From: Thermococcus sp. Bubb.Bath
GTDB taxonomy: Archaea > Methanobacteriota_B > Thermococci > Thermococcales > Thermococcaceae
Reading direction: 5' to 3'
NCBI RefSeq assembly: GCF_012027595.1
Contig: NZ_SNUR01000003.1
Location: forward strand, 186,001-250,000
DNA: 64,000 nt
This document shows, in pieces, positions 51,939 through 61,246 of this stretch (position 1 is its first letter; each line of letters opens with the position of its first letter). Under the pieces are notes generated by a model. It saw nothing but the letters and a program-made list of their open reading frames with translations, was not told the origin of the DNA and did no database searches. The position numbers and the translations under genes are program-made.

Positions 51939-52715
51939 TCATAGGAGCATCTTGAGCGCGACGATGATGAGTAGAACCGCGAATATTCTCTTTATGAAAA
52001 CCGGACGGAGGCGGTGGACGGCCAAGGCACCGTAGTGGGCACCGATTATCAGCCCGGGGGCAAGGAGGAGGGCAGCGTGGAGGTCAACCTGGCCGAGGCG
52101 GTAGTGGCCGATTGTACCCGCGAGCGCCGTGAAAAAGAGTGAGAGGCTGGAAGTCCCCACGGAGTACCCCATCGGAAGGCCGATGTAGGTGTGGAAGAGG
52201 GGGACGTTTAAAACGCCGCCGCTTATACCAAGGAGACCTGAAGTTAAACCCGCGAGGATTCCAACCAAGGGGACGCGCCGGTAGTTTATCTCTCCTGCTG
52301 TTTCGTTATGGCATTCGCCCCTGCTACGGAAGAGGGAGTACGTCAGGTAAAGGAGGAGCCCCGCAAAGATTACCTTCAGCGGTCGGGTGGGGATAAGCGA
52401 AGATAAGTAAGCCCCGATGACAGCGAACGGCATGGAAAAAGTCTCTTTTATCAGGACGACGCGGAAAAGAACTGCTCCCCTGCGGAGGTGAGTGTAGGCG
52501 GAGGCAAGGGCGCTTATGGTTATGCACGCAAGACTCGTGCCTATAGCTAAGTGAATCGGCTCGCCGAGGATGACTAGGGTTGGAACTATCAGGAAGCCGC
52601 CGCCTACCCCAAGGAGACCGGCGATGAAGCCTATGCCGAGTCCAAGGACGAAGTTCAGCAGATAGTTGAGCATGAAGCGTGATACCCTAAGGGAATTAAA
52701 AATCATTCGGCTCAT
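51939..52715 (-). CDS. TauE/SafE-family anion exporter (copy 1)
   Basis: 258 residues with eight membrane segments in two repeats. Family motifs are GFIAGLLGVGGGFLIVPTLV and LAGLTSGLLGISGGVLNVPLF. TauE/SafE proteins move sulfite, sulfonates or organosulfur anions out of or into the cell. It is fused by overlap (ATGA) to a second TauE/SafE gene just upstream, with which it may form a heterodimer. The start at 52715 uses the overlapping ATG; the internal ATG giving MLNYLLNFV at 52673 is a possible shorter start. Confidence 0.82.
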   Translation of the reverse strand: MSRMIFNSLRVSRFMLNYLLNFVLGLGIGFIAGLLGVGGGFLIVPTLVILGEPIHLAIGTSLACITISALASAYTHLRRGAVLFRVVLIKETFSMPFAVIGAYLSSLIPTRPLKVIFAGLLLYLTYSLFRSRGECHNETAGEINYRRVPLVGILAGLTSGLLGISGGVLNVPLFHTYIGLPMGYSVGTSSLSLFFTALAGTIGHYRLGQVDLHAALLLAPGLIIGAHYGALAVHRLRPVFIKRIFAVLLIIVALKMLL

Positions 52716-53482
52716 GGAAACGGGTAACCCATCCCCTTGAGGATCATCCTTATCGCCAAGAAAGCCATCACGACGGCAAAGGCCCTCGTAAGCTGTGATG
52801 CCCTAGTTCTCTTGGCTATTTTCGCCCCGAGCTGGGCGCCGGTTATGAGACCGGGAACAAGGAGAAGCAGCCACCCGACCTCGACGTTGCCCATGGTGTA
52901 GTGCTTTATCGCTCCTGACGTGGCGGTAAAGACTATGGCGAAGCTGGAAGTGGCAACCGCGTAGTGTATCGGGAGGCCCATGTATGTTAGGAAAGGTACG
53001 TTTATCGCCCCACCACCGATTCCGAGAAGGCCACTGGCTATTCCCGCGATGAAACCGCCGATAGGGATGATTTTGTAGTCAAGTTTGACCTCCTCAATTC
53101 TGACCTCTTCGGGCTCAACGCTCTTCTTCCTGTATATCCTAATAGCGACGAGGAAGAGCACGGCACCGAAGATTACCTTGAGCTGAGAGGAGCTTATGTA
53201 GCTCGTTATCCATGCCCCGATGTAGGCGCCGATGACGGCCGTTGAAGCCAGCAGGAGGCCTGCCTTGTAGTGTATTCTGCGCTGCCTGTGGTAGGCTATC
53301 GCAGAGCTCAGGGATGTGAAAACGATCGCCGCGCTGGAGGTGCCAACGGCGTGGTGTATCTCAACACCGAGGAAGTTAAGAGTAGGGACTATCAGGAACC
53401 CCCCACCAAGACCGAACATGGCAGCAAGGATACCGATGAAGACGCCAATGAAGAAATAAACACCCCAAACAAACGCCCGCAT
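52712..53482 (-). CDS. TauE/SafE-family anion exporter (copy 2)
   Basis: 256 residues. It has the same two-repeat topology with GILAAMFGLGGGFLIVPTLNF and GFIAGIASGLLGIGGGAINVPFL. It differs from copy 1 by a basic cytosolic loop (RIYRKKSVEPEEVRIEEVKLDYK) between the halves. It is overlapped by copy 1 and starts 4 bases after the stop of the 53487-53945 gene, so the three form an operon. The substrate is unknown, but sulfur-compound export fits the sulfur-reducing lifestyle of Thermococcales. Confidence 0.85.
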   Translation of the reverse strand: MRAFVWGVYFFIGVFIGILAAMFGLGGGFLIVPTLNFLGVEIHHAVGTSSAAIVFTSLSSAIAYHRQRRIHYKAGLLLASTAVIGAYIGAWITSYISSSQLKVIFGAVLFLVAIRIYRKKSVEPEEVRIEEVKLDYKIIPIGGFIAGIASGLLGIGGGAINVPFLTYMGLPIHYAVATSSFAIVFTATSGAIKHYTMGNVEVGWLLLLVPGLITGAQLGAKIAKRTRASQLTRAFAVVMAFLAIRMILKGMGYPFP

Positions 53483-53486
53483 GTTT

Positions 53487-53945
53487 TCACCACTCGAAGG
53501 TTACCGCCTCCACGAGTTTGACGAGCGCCTCGAAGTCCTCGTCCATGTATTCTTTTGGCAGGCCGATGCCCTCCTCCCCGGCCCAGATCAGCGGAAGGTC
53601 GTTCTTCTCAGCTATCTCCACAAGCCTCTCAGGAACCGCTCCAATGACGACTCCTTTACCTGGCTCAGCGTCGAAGAAGGACAGCTTAATCACGATCCCC
53701 TCGAAATCTGGCCTGAATCCGAAGGCAAAGACGTTCCTCCCTGGAATGTCGTGGTCCGTTAAGTCTTCTATCGCCTCAATGAGGGCCTTCACTAATGCCC
53801 ACTCACTCTCAGGATTCTCAACGTAGAAAGCCAGTCTGTCGTAAACTTCTCCTTCCTCATCCACCAGCTCGGTGTAGATTCCCCCTCCAGTCTCAAGCGG
53901 GGGACTGTAAGGTTCAAGGAGTTCTTTAAGCTCGTCCATCCACAT
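53487..53945 (-). CDS. Conserved acidic cytoplasmic protein
   Basis: 152 residues, acidic, alpha/beta (ELLEPYSPPLETGGGIYTELVDEEGEVYDRLAFY; VFAFGFRPDFEGIVIKLSFFDAEPGKG). No catalytic motif or known family is recognised. The ATG at 53945 (MWMDELK) follows GGTGGGGAAC; GTG-type upstream frame to 53954 is less likely. It lies between the dehydrogenase (11 bases upstream) and the TauE pair (4 bases downstream), so it is a middle gene of a minus-strand operon. Confidence 0.7.
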   Translation of the reverse strand: MWMDELKELLEPYSPPLETGGGIYTELVDEEGEVYDRLAFYVENPESEWALVKALIEAIEDLTDHDIPGRNVFAFGFRPDFEGIVIKLSFFDAEPGKGVVIGAVPERLVEIAEKNDLPLIWAGEEGIGLPKEYMDEDFEALVKLVEAVTFEW

Positions 53946-53955
53946 GTTCCCCACC

Positions 53956-54957
53956 TCAAAGCATCTTTACTTTCTCTGGCGGGCGGATCTTCACGACCTC
54001 CCTGTTCACGAGGGTATCTGGAACTTCCCCGCGGAGAACAGCGAGGAGGTTCCTTACGGCCTGGAAGCCCATGTCTTCCATCGCTTCCTTTGAAAGGCCA
54101 GCGTGGTGAGGGGTTAGGACGGTCTCCCACTCGTACTTGAAGAGCTGGTGTTCAGTCACCGGTTCCTTCTCAAAGACGTCAGTCGCGTAGCCCTTAAGCT
54201 TACCTTCCTCGATGGCCTTAACGACGGCCTTCTCGTCCACGAGCGTTCCCCTGCCAATGTTGACGAGGTACTTACCCTTAAGGAGCTTTAATCTCTCCTC
54301 GTTGATGATGTGGTAGGTTTCAGGCGTAGCGGGAAGGGCAAGGATGACAATATCGCTCTCCTTCAAAACTTCATCGAGCGGGAAATATTTCGCCCCGACT
54401 TCCGCCTCAACCTCCTCCTTCCTTGAGCGAGACCAGTAGATTATCTCCGTCCCCATTGCCTTCATTCTCCTCGCTATGCCCTTTCCAATGGCCCCCATGC
54501 CGAGAATTCCGACCTTCTTTCCGTAGACGGTCTCGATGTCCTTGAACGCGCTCCATATCATTGCGTGGCTCTCCCACTTTCCGGAGCGTATGAGTCTGTC
54601 GGTGTAGGGGATTTTCCTGAGGAGGGCTATCGTCAGACCGACGGCGAACTCCGCCACCGCCTCGCTAAGCCAGCCGGAGACCTTGGTGACGTATATCCCC
54701 TTCTCGGTCGCGGCATCAACGTCAACGTGGTCGTAGCCGGCCGAGTGGCAGCTTATGACCTTTAACCTCCCGGCCTTCTTGATAACTTCTCTTGGAACGG
54801 GATTTAGGGGGGAGACTATTAGTCCGTCGTAGTCCTTGATCTTCTCGGCTAACTCCTCGACGCTGGGATAGAGCAAGAAATCGACGTCAGCATACTTCTT
54901 CAGCTCCTCAACGGGCTTGCTCTTCATCTTGAAGATAACCAAAACCTCTGGCTTCAT
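53956..54957 (-). CDS. D-isomer-specific 2-hydroxyacid dehydrogenase
   Basis: 333 residues. The catalytic and substrate domain lies on both ends and the NAD(P)-binding Rossmann domain in the middle. The motif is GMGAIG, about residue 155. Catalytic residues are visible as Arg in NIGRGTLVD, Glu in FEKEPVTEH and His in PHHAGLS. Substrates in the family include glyoxylate, hydroxypyruvate, D-lactate and phosphoglycerate. It lacks an ACT domain, so serine-pathway SerA is less likely and a glyoxylate/hydroxypyruvate reductase is the better guess. The ATG at 54957 follows GGTGAT. The HAD phosphatase gene lies 49 bases upstream on the same strand. Confidence 0.87.
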   Translation of the reverse strand: MKPEVLVIFKMKSKPVEELKKYADVDFLLYPSVEELAEKIKDYDGLIVSPLNPVPREVIKKAGRLKVISCHSAGYDHVDVDAATEKGIYVTKVSGWLSEAVAEFAVGLTIALLRKIPYTDRLIRSGKWESHAMIWSAFKDIETVYGKKVGILGMGAIGKGIARRMKAMGTEIIYWSRSRKEEVEAEVGAKYFPLDEVLKESDIVILALPATPETYHIINEERLKLLKGKYLVNIGRGTLVDEKAVVKAIEEGKLKGYATDVFEKEPVTEHQLFKYEWETVLTPHHAGLSKEAMEDMGFQAVRNLLAVLRGEVPDTLVNREVVKIRPPEKVKML

Positions 54958-55006
54958 CGTATCACCGTTAAGATATGCGTCGAAAAAGTTAATAAACCTG
55001 TCGGGC

Positions 55007-55714
55007 TCACTCGTTGAGCCCGCGGACGATATCAACGACGTCTCTCAGTCTGGAGACAACAAAATCGCAGTTGCCCCAGAGTTCCCGCTTCTTGCCCTCG
55101 GGATCAAGCAGGATTGAGAGCATCCCCACGTTCCTAGACCCAACGCAGTCCTTCGAGGGATTGTCGCCAACGTAGACCGCTTCCTCCGGCTTCACCCCGG
55201 CGCGCTCAAGGGCCAGCTGGAAGGGCCTCGGATGGGGCTTGTAAAAGCCTGCATCTTCACTCGTCGTTATCGTGTCGAAGAGGTCGAGGATTCCGAGGGC
55301 GTCTAAATGGGCCATTATGTAATCGTTGTCGGAGTCAGTTATTATACCAACGTGGAGTCCCGCCCCCTTTAAGGCTTCAATGGTTTCTTTTGCATCTGGA
55401 AAGAGCTGGCCGTACCTCCGGTGCATCTCGATGCTGATGTCCCAGAACTCCTCCGGAACCTCGAAGCCGTACCTCTCGGCCACTTTCCGTATAGCTTCAG
55501 TGTCAACCTCGCGGATTTTAACGTAGGGCTTTCCGGTGAGTTCCCTGAAGAGAGCGGAGCTCTCGGCCTCGTACTCCTCCCAGAGTTTTATATAGTCGAG
55601 GTCTTCCCTTTCGGCCCTCTTGAGGACTTCCCTCACGATGTTCTGGTGGGTAATGTTTTCGCCGGCCTTCGTTATCAGCGTCCCCACGAAGTCGAAGAAC
55701 ACAGCCCTTATCAC
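55007..55714 (-). CDS. HAD-superfamily phosphatase
   Basis: 235 residues. Motif I is FFDFVGTL: the first Asp is the nucleophile, but the +2 position is Val where most phosphatases have Asp, as in some HAD members. Motif II is IITDSDN, motif III the Lys in YKPHPRPF, and motif IV YVGDNPSKD. A helical C1 cap lies between I and II. It may act on a phosphorylated sugar or glycolate. The GTG at 55714 follows GGTGG. A neighbouring 2-hydroxyacid dehydrogenase would fit phosphoglycolate/glyoxylate handling, but this is inference. Confidence 0.83.
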   Translation of the reverse strand: MIRAVFFDFVGTLITKAGENITHQNIVREVLKRAEREDLDYIKLWEEYEAESSALFRELTGKPYVKIREVDTEAIRKVAERYGFEVPEEFWDISIEMHRRYGQLFPDAKETIEALKGAGLHVGIITDSDNDYIMAHLDALGILDLFDTITTSEDAGFYKPHPRPFQLALERAGVKPEEAVYVGDNPSKDCVGSRNVGMLSILLDPEGKKRELWGNCDFVVSRLRDVVDIVRGLNE

Positions 55715-55860
55715 GGCCACCACCGGGTATGCTTCTCCAGGTCATTTAAACCCCTTTCCGTCAGTTCGTCAAGATTTCTATGGCTCTCTTTTGACAAATT
55801 GGCGAAAAGACGATAAATTTTTAGAAAAACTTTTATCAAAGAAGCGGGGTCTTAGAATGG

Positions 55861-56136
55861 GTGATAAAAACGGAGGCAATACTCCTCGTCTGGGGAGTAA
55901 GGGATGAGGTGCTTGAAAAAATCCCCGTGGAAGGGCAGTGGCTGTACGGGGAGTACGATTTCATAGCCAGGGTGGAGTTCGCCGATGTTGCGGAGATGGA
56001 AGCCTTTGAGAGGCTCCTGAGGAGAATCATCAACGGGAACACCTACAAGCTCCTGCCCGTAAAGATCTCGGCAGTTAGGGACAGGGAAAGTATGAAGGTC
56101 TCAGTGATCGAAGCCATACAAGAACTCGCCGTGTGA
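55861..56136 (+). CDS. Stand-alone Lrp/AsnC ligand-binding (RAM) domain protein
   Basis: 91 residues. It has only the RAM effector domain (ILLVWGVRDEVLEKIPVEGQWLYGEYDFIARVEFADVAEMEAFERLL). The N-terminal helix-turn-helix of Lrp proteins is absent. It may bind amino acids or modify Lrp-type regulators by co-assembly. The GTG at 55861 lies about 25-30 bases after a TATA-like ACTTTTATCA, so it may be leaderless. The last 36 bases overlap the convergent cobD-like gene. Confidence 0.78.
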   Translation: MIKTEAILLVWGVRDEVLEKIPVEGQWLYGEYDFIARVEFADVAEMEAFERLLRRIINGNTYKLLPVKISAVRDRESMKVSVIEAIQELAV

Positions 56137-57096
56137 GAGCTCCAGAAGTGTTTTTATCAGCATGTTATCTTCCTCCTGCGTCCTGACCGAGAAGCGGATA
56201 TAGTCGGGAAGACCGAAGCTGGAGCAGTCCCTTACGAGCACCCCCTTCTCCTTCAGCTCCTCAACCGTCTTTTTGGCATCTCCAACGTGCTTTACGAAGA
56301 AGTTCGCATCGCTCTTAACCCCAAGGGCTCTTTCAATCCTCCTCTTCTCCCGCCAGATTAGGGGCATCGTCCTCTTCAAATGCCTGAACTCATCCTCCAG
56401 CAGGAACTCAAGGAAAGCCACCCCTGTTGAACCTATCGCCCAAGGCATCCTGACGCTCCTGAAGGCTTCCGAGAACCCAAGCACGTAGCCGACCCTTATC
56501 CCTGGCAGGCCGTAGCTCTTTGTGAAGGTTCTGAGCTTCACGACGTTCTCTCCCTCAGGGCTTTCGGGCCTCTCCACGAAGTCTATGAAGGCCTCGTCGA
56601 GGACAAGCAGGGCGTTCCTGTCCTCAACGGCATCTAAGAGGGGTTTCAGCTCCCTTTTCCTGTAGAACTTCCCATCCGGGTTGTTTGGGTTGCAGAAGAA
56701 CACTACTGAGTTTTTCTCAACAAGCCGGGAAAGCCCTTCGGGGTCGTTTGGACCTTTGACGACCATCGCCCCAAAGATTCTGGTGACCCTTTCGTACTCA
56801 CCGTAGGTGTGAGAAGGGATTATCACCTTCTTACCCCTCAGCCCAAGGATTCCAAGGAGATAGAGGGCCTCGGTTATTCCAGCCGTTACAGTAACGGGCT
56901 CGCCCACCAGCTCTGATAGGCCTTCCTCAAGCTCCTCATAGTAGAGGTAGTGGTCGCTTATCTCCCTAGCCCTCTCGAACATCTCATCCAGCCACTCCGG
57001 CGGATAGGGGTTCAAGGAAGCCGAGAAGTCTACCAGCCCCTCATCCTTTCTCCTTGCCCCGCCGTGGTAGGTGGAGAAATTCACGGCTTCAAGCAT
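56101..57096 (-). CDS. cobD: CobD-like threonine-phosphate decarboxylase / aminotransferase
   Basis: 331 residues, PLP fold type I. Hallmarks are [34 protein letters not shown] and the PLP Lys in [17 protein letters not shown]. The closest families are HisC and CobD. The position in a cobalamin-salvage run, overlapping cbiB by 16 bases, favours CobD, which makes the (R)-1-aminopropan-2-ol phosphate linker of cobalamin. A histidinol-phosphate aminotransferase is the alternative. The ATG at 57096 follows GGGGGTG. Confidence 0.8.
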   Translation of the reverse strand: MLEAVNFSTYHGGARRKDEGLVDFSASLNPYPPEWLDEMFERAREISDHYLYYEELEEGLSELVGEPVTVTAGITEALYLLGILGLRGKKVIIPSHTYGEYERVTRIFGAMVVKGPNDPEGLSRLVEKNSVVFFCNPNNPDGKFYRKRELKPLLDAVEDRNALLVLDEAFIDFVERPESPEGENVVKLRTFTKSYGLPGIRVGYVLGFSEAFRSVRMPWAIGSTGVAFLEFLLEDEFRHLKRTMPLIWREKRRIERALGVKSDANFFVKHVGDAKKTVEELKEKGVLVRDCSSFGLPDYIRFSVRTQEEDNMLIKTLLELSHGEFLYGFDH

Positions 57097-57965
57097 GGGC
57101 ACACCCCCGTTGCGAGCGGTATCATCACGATCACAACCCACTCAGCAACAATCGTCCAGTAAACCCTCAAAGCTCGTTTTATGTCCTCGTTTTTTGGTTC
57201 TCTACCTGGAAAGCCGTAAACTCCAGACTTCTCAAGCCAAACTCCGAGGACTGCACTCATGGCCGCCATTGGCTTGTCGGAGTTTATCTTGAACCTCGCC
57301 ATCTTGCAGTACTCCAGAATCTTTCTCCCGCCGAGGGGGAGGTAGAGGAGAACGGTTAGCCGGGCAGGGATGAAGTTCAGGACATCATCAAGCCTCGCCG
57401 AAAACTTTCCGAAGAACTCATAGCGCTCGTTCCGGTAGCCGAGCATAGCATCGAGCGTGTTCACGGCGCGGTAAACTACCACCCCCGGAAGGCCGAAGAG
57501 GAGGAAGTAGAAGAGTGGCGCCACAACCGAGTCGTTCAGGTTCTCCGCGAGGCTCTCTATCGAAGCCGAGTTCAGGTGGGCTTCATCGAGAGCTTTCGTG
57601 TCCCTGCTGACTATCATCGAGACAGCCTTTCTCTTCTCCCCAATGTCATTGGTTATCGTCCTCGAAACGTGCTCGTGGAGGCTCCTCACGGCGAAGGAGC
57701 TTTTCAGGAAGTAGGCCGCGAGGATGTAGTTGAGTGGGAAGGGAGGGCAAAAAGGCAGAATTGAAAGGAGAAATGCAAAGGTAATTACAATCAACGCTGT
57801 GAAGAGTCCAACCATGAAATCAAGGACTGGAGAGCACCTCCTGTAGTGAGAGTCGAGAAAGTCCACTATCTTCCCGAACCAGACGACAGGATGGAGCTCC
57901 GACGGAGGCTCGCCGAGTACCAAGTCCCACGCGAGGGCCAGGGAAAAGACCGCTAAGGCTTCCAT
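57081..57965 (-). CDS. cbiB: Adenosylcobinamide-phosphate synthase
   Basis: 294 residues with four to five membrane segments. Family blocks are [19 protein letters not shown] at the start, [28 protein letters not shown] and [21 protein letters not shown]. It joins adenosylcobyric acid with aminopropanol or its phosphate at the membrane. The ATG at 57965 has GGAGG ten bases before it and overlaps the uracil-DNA glycosylase stop by 13 bases. The product feeds CobY and CobS encoded downstream on the other strand. Confidence 0.92.
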   Translation of the reverse strand: MEALAVFSLALAWDLVLGEPPSELHPVVWFGKIVDFLDSHYRRCSPVLDFMVGLFTALIVITFAFLLSILPFCPPFPLNYILAAYFLKSSFAVRSLHEHVSRTITNDIGEKRKAVSMIVSRDTKALDEAHLNSASIESLAENLNDSVVAPLFYFLLFGLPGVVVYRAVNTLDAMLGYRNERYEFFGKFSARLDDVLNFIPARLTVLLYLPLGGRKILEYCKMARFKINSDKPMAAMSAVLGVWLEKSGVYGFPGREPKNEDIKRALRVYWTIVAEWVVIVMIPLATGVCPCLKP

Positions 57966-58699
57966 TCTCCAAAGGCCTCCTTTATTACGTGATATTCTTC
58001 GAGGATTCCACAATTTGGCTCTCTCACGCCCTTCCTCACGTACCAGGCAGGATGGCGGAGGTAACTCGCATTAAAGCCGAGCTTCCTTAAGGCCCTCTGG
58101 GCTGTTCTGCCGATTGCGAAGACCGCTTTCGGTTTTAGAATCTCCAACTCCTCAGCCAAAAGCTCCAGCGCACCCTCAGGGATGCCCTTCAGCCTGTTTT
58201 CAGGCGGATTGCACTTGACGGCGTTGGCTATGTAAACGAAATCCGGGTTGAGGCCGAGGGCGAAGAGAACCTTCCTTAGGAGCATTCCCGAGGCATCCCG
58301 GTAGAAGCATATTCCAGTCTTTCCACAACCCCTCCTCCCAGGGGCCTCTCCGACGAGGACGAGGCCCGAGCCAGGCCAGCCGTTGGCCAATGGAAGTCCT
58401 TCGAACTCCCCAATTTGAAGCTGATAACGGTAGTTCTCCTCGCCGCAGGAATGGATCGGGTCTTCCAAAAGCTCCCGGTAAAGCTCCGTGAGCTTTTTTC
58501 CAGTCTCAATGTCCCGCTCCCCGACCACAAGGAATCTCTCAGAGGGGTTGTAGATCGTCCTCGCGTAAGGGCCGTATGTTCTCTCGTCGAGCACTAAAAA
58601 GTCCCTCCAGTCCCGGATGGGAAAAAGAGTCGTCTTCAGGTTCCTCGGGTTGATGTAAACCTCTCCGGTCTTCCTGAGCTTCCCGAACTCCAAGAGCAT
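57953..58699 (-). CDS. Uracil-DNA glycosylase, family 4/5-like
   Basis: 248 residues. [11 protein letters not shown] is the uracil-binding and catalytic motif I (Glu-Ala-Pro-Gly), [15 protein letters not shown] the middle block, and [12 protein letters not shown] the C-terminal HP motif. Several Cys ([27 protein letters not shown]) could hold the [4Fe-4S] cluster of these families, although their spacing is unusual. It removes uracil from deaminated DNA. The ATG at 58699 is chosen because a TATA (CTATAAAC at 58728-58721) lies about 25 bases upstream; ATG 58717 is the alternative. It is probably the first gene of the cbiB-cobD run. Confidence 0.82.
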   Translation of the reverse strand: MLLEFGKLRKTGEVYINPRNLKTTLFPIRDWRDFLVLDERTYGPYARTIYNPSERFLVVGERDIETGKKLTELYRELLEDPIHSCGEENYRYQLQIGEFEGLPLANGWPGSGLVLVGEAPGRRGCGKTGICFYRDASGMLLRKVLFALGLNPDFVYIANAVKCNPPENRLKGIPEGALELLAEELEILKPKAVFAIGRTAQRALRKLGFNASYLRHPAWYVRKGVREPNCGILEEYHVIKEAFGEWKP

Positions 58700-58741
58700 A
58701 ATGGATAAAAACTCCATGGGGTTTATAGCTTTGGTGGTTGA

Positions 58742-59326
58742 ATGACTAAGGGAGTTGCCTTCTTTTCGGGTGGCAAGGACGGGCTTTACGCCCTCCATCT
58801 CGTGGGGAGAATGAGGGTAGAGGTGCCCTATTTGTTGACCCTCAAGACGACGATAGGACTCTCCCCCCACTGGGAGAACTTTGAGGCGCTGAAGACGTTG
58901 GCAAATGCAATGGGGAGGGAGGTTTTAACCTTTGACATGGCGAGGGGGAGTGATGCACTGGCGAGGTTCATAGGGTCACTCAACGTTGATTACCTCATAG
59001 CGGGTGATGTTTACCTCGAAGACCACCTGAGATGGGTGGAGCACTTGGCGGAGAAGGCCGGCGTAAAGCCCCTAGAGCCCCTCTGGGGAAGGGACACAAA
59101 AGAGCTCGCGGAGGAAATGCTGGATGCAGGCTTCAGGTGGGCAATAATAGCGGTAAATAAGAAAAAGCTCGGGAAAGAGTGGCTTGGCTACACCTTCCGT
59201 TTGATTGATGATCTGGAAGGCTTTCTCAACGCCAACCCGGGCGTTGATCCAATAGGTGAGGCCGGAGAGTTCCACACGGTCCTGTTGGAATCTCCGCTCT
59301 TTAAGGAGAGATTGACATCGAAATAA
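58742..59326 (+). CDS. Dph6-like PP-loop ATPase, C-terminus frameshifted
   Basis: 194 residues as read. The N-terminal SGGKDGLYAL is the PP-loop ATP-pyrophosphatase motif; DYLIAGDVYLEDHLRWVEHL, LEPLWGRDTKELAEEM and DPIGEAGEFHTVLLESPLF are diphthine-ammonia-ligase (Dph6/MJ0570) blocks. The frame ends early at 59326. Skipping one base near 59303-59310 would continue as EIDIEIKSVEESERYWWVRFG to a stop at 59385, resembling the normal family end. So about 20 residues are lost by a one-base change. The core seems complete and may still work. Substrate unknown; an amide-forming step on diphthamide or another cofactor is possible. GGTGG precedes the ATG. Confidence 0.82.
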   Translation: MTKGVAFFSGGKDGLYALHLVGRMRVEVPYLLTLKTTIGLSPHWENFEALKTLANAMGREVLTFDMARGSDALARFIGSLNVDYLIAGDVYLEDHLRWVEHLAEKAGVKPLEPLWGRDTKELAEEMLDAGFRWAIIAVNKKKLGKEWLGYTFRLIDDLEGFLNANPGVDPIGEAGEFHTVLLESPLFKERLTSK

Positions 59327-59421
59327 AGTCCGTTGAGGAAAGCGAGAGGTACTGGTGGGTGAGGTTTGGGCTGAGAAAGACATAATAACGTTTAGGCGTT
59401 AGGGGTACTGAGGTGAGGTTT

Positions 59422-59655
59422 ATGGGAACGTCCGAGATCGTCATACGGCTCAAGGTGCCCCCCGAGTGGGAGGGAATGTTTGAGGCCATTAGGGAAAAGG
59501 TGATCCTTGAGGTCTCCCAGGAAATGCAGCGGAGGATTGGAGAGGCAAGAAAGTTTGAGGAGATTCTAAAGAAAGCTCAACCTGACGAGGAAGGCCTCAA
59601 AAAGCTCGAAGAGGAGATAAAAGAGTCAATAGCCCGGAGATATGGGGCGGTGTGA
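59422..59655 (+). CDS. Antitoxin-like partner of a PIN toxin
   Basis: 77 residues. It has a short beta start (SEIVIRLKVPPEWEG) followed by long charged helices (MFEAIREKVILEVSQEMQRRIG, EEGLKKLEEEIKESIARR). This is the layout of VapB-type antitoxins that dimerise N-terminally and wrap the toxin C-terminally. The stop TGA is directly followed by the ATG of the PIN gene. The ATG at 59422 follows GAGGTG. The function is inferred from size, shape and neighbour. Confidence 0.75.
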   Translation: MGTSEIVIRLKVPPEWEGMFEAIREKVILEVSQEMQRRIGEARKFEEILKKAQPDEEGLKKLEEEIKESIARRYGAV

Positions 59656-60093
59656 ATGGAGCTTGTGCTCGACTTCAACGTCATCTTCTCGGCACTTTAC
59701 GGAAGAGGCGTTGCTTACAAAATTTTTATGGAGAACCACGTCCTAGATAAGTTCCGACTCTTGATTCCAGCCTATTTATGGGAAGAGCTTGACTCCAAGC
59801 GCGAGAGAATATCGAGGCTCACGCATTTGAGTGAGGATGAGGTTGCCTACGTGCTTTCGATTATACGGAGACAGACTGTTGTAATTCCTGAAAACGTAAT
59901 CCTTCAAGGAGTGGAAAAGGCTGGGGAAATCTGTCCTGACCCAAAAGACATCCCATATGTGGCCCTCGCTCTGGCACTCAACGTCCCACTTCTTACGGGA
60001 GACAAGAAGCTTGCGGAATCTGTTGGTGGATATATCAAGGTTTACACTCCCAGAGAAGTTTTAGACTTCCTTGAAGGCAGGTCTGAGCTATGA
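59656..60093 (+). CDS. PIN-domain toxin-like ribonuclease
   Basis: 145 residues. PIN acidic residues are Asp6 in LVLDFNVIFSAL, Glu in LWEELDSKR, Asp in CPDPKDIPYVALAL, and Asp in LLTGDKKLAE. They fit a Mg-dependent RNase of the COG1569/VapC type. The Thr usually following the first Asp is Phe here. It is directly preceded by its antitoxin and its stop overlaps the cobZ start (ATGA), so toxin and cobalamin gene are translationally coupled. Confidence 0.82.
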   Translation: MELVLDFNVIFSALYGRGVAYKIFMENHVLDKFRLLIPAYLWEELDSKRERISRLTHLSEDEVAYVLSIIRRQTVVIPENVILQGVEKAGEICPDPKDIPYVALALALNVPLLTGDKKLAESVGGYIKVYTPREVLDFLEGRSEL

Positions 60094-60503
60094 ACGCCCA
60101 AGAACTCCTCAAAAGGCTCGAATCACTGGGGATAACCCTTGATGCAATGATTGACGCAGCCTTGGAGCTCTATATCGGGGAGGAAGAAGAGGCCGTTAGG
60201 GAAAAGCTGCAAAAGCTCATGCTCCATTATCTGAATGACATCAACGCCCAGGCCCTTCTGATGGCCGCTCTGCTGCTTGAGGATGCTTTTAAAGTCGAGG
60301 GCGACCCCGTGAACCTCGTGGCAGATGAGCTCATAGGAATAAACATCGCAGAGTACATCGGCGGAAAGATGGCGCTCTTCAACTTCTTCTACTACGACAC
60401 GAGGAAGCCCGGAATCCTGGCGGAACTTCCACCCTTTCTGGATGATGCCATCGGGGGCTTTATAGCCGGCTGCATGACAAAGGTGTTCGAGGGAGAATTA
60501 TGA
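60090..60503 (+). CDS. cobZ: Alpha-ribazole phosphatase CobZ (PgpA-like fold)
   Basis: 137 residues. [17 protein letters not shown] is the PgpA/CobZ metal-binding motif, and [16 protein letters not shown] the C-terminal block. CobZ removes phosphate from alpha-ribazole-5'-phosphate (or the cobalamin phosphate) in archaea, replacing bacterial CobC. The overlap with the PIN gene upstream and with cobS downstream (ATGA) places it firmly in this cluster. A phosphatidylglycerophosphatase role is the less likely alternative. Confidence 0.85.
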   Translation: MNAQELLKRLESLGITLDAMIDAALELYIGEEEEAVREKLQKLMLHYLNDINAQALLMAALLLEDAFKVEGDPVNLVADELIGINIAEYIGGKMALFNFFYYDTRKPGILAELPPFLDDAIGGFIAGCMTKVFEGEL

Positions 60504-61195
60504 GGAACGTCCTACCGTTTTTGACAAGAGTTCCCGTCAAAGGGGACTTTGAAAAGATTCCAAACGAGCTGTGGGCCTTTCCTCTCGTGGCCCTTGTTAG
60601 CTCGGCCCTTTCAACAGCCGTTCTGTACCTAAAACTCCCCCTCGCCAACGTGCTCGCGGTTCTCGCTCTCTACTGGACGATAGGCCTCCTCCATCTAGAC
60701 GGCCTGGCCGACTGGGCCGACGGAATAATGGTCAAGGGAGATAGGGAAAAGAAAATCCAAGTTATGAAGGACGTGAACACTGGGGTAGCCGGGCTTTTTG
60801 CCGTTGTCATAGTTCTCCTCCTCCAGGTCTACTCCCTCCAGCGCCTCCCGTTCTACGCTATCTTCTTAGGCGAACTGAACTCCAAGATGGCCATGCTTTT
60901 GGCTCTGGCAACCAAAAAACCCCTCGGAAATGGGCTGGGGGCGTATTTCATGGGGAAGATGAATTGGAGGCAACTGGCCGTTGGGGTGTCCCTCTACGCC
61001 CTCCTCTACCTTCCCGTTGGCCTCTTTGAGCCGGAAGCTTTAGCTGGAATCCTCGGACTCCTTTTTGGGGTCTACATTGTCCGACTCTCTCTGAAAGACT
61101 TCGGCGGAATAAACGGGGACTGCATTGGCGCCGTTGCCGAGATAACGCGGACCGGGACGGTTTTAGTTATGGCCATCGCGTGGTGGTACGCGTGA
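60500..61195 (+). CDS. cobS: Adenosylcobinamide-GDP ribazoletransferase
   Basis: 231 residues with 5-6 membrane segments. Family motifs are [29 protein letters not shown] (Mg-binding Asp residues) and [17 protein letters not shown]. It joins adenosylcobinamide-GDP with alpha-ribazole(-phosphate) to form cobalamin at the membrane, the last or next-to-last step. It overlaps cobZ by four bases. The TATA of the next toxin-antitoxin unit begins right after its stop. Confidence 0.92.
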   Translation: MRNVLPFLTRVPVKGDFEKIPNELWAFPLVALVSSALSTAVLYLKLPLANVLAVLALYWTIGLLHLDGLADWADGIMVKGDREKKIQVMKDVNTGVAGLFAVVIVLLLQVYSLQRLPFYAIFLGELNSKMAMLLALATKKPLGNGLGAYFMGKMNWRQLAVGVSLYALLYLPVGLFEPEALAGILGLLFGVYIVRLSLKDFGGINGDCIGAVAEITRTGTVLVMAIAWWYA

Positions 61196-61206
61196 GTTGT
61201 GCGATG

Positions 61207-61217
61207 GGTTTAAATTC
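61207..61217 (+). promoter_or_regulatory. TATA box of the second toxin-antitoxin unit
   Basis: GGTTTAAATTC lies 30-40 bases before the ATG at 61247. GGTGGTGG is the ribosome binding site. It suggests that this unit, cobY and the small membrane protein can be transcribed apart from cobS. Confidence 0.5.
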
Positions 61218-61246
61218 AGGGAAGGACAAAGAAGGGTGGTGGAAGC

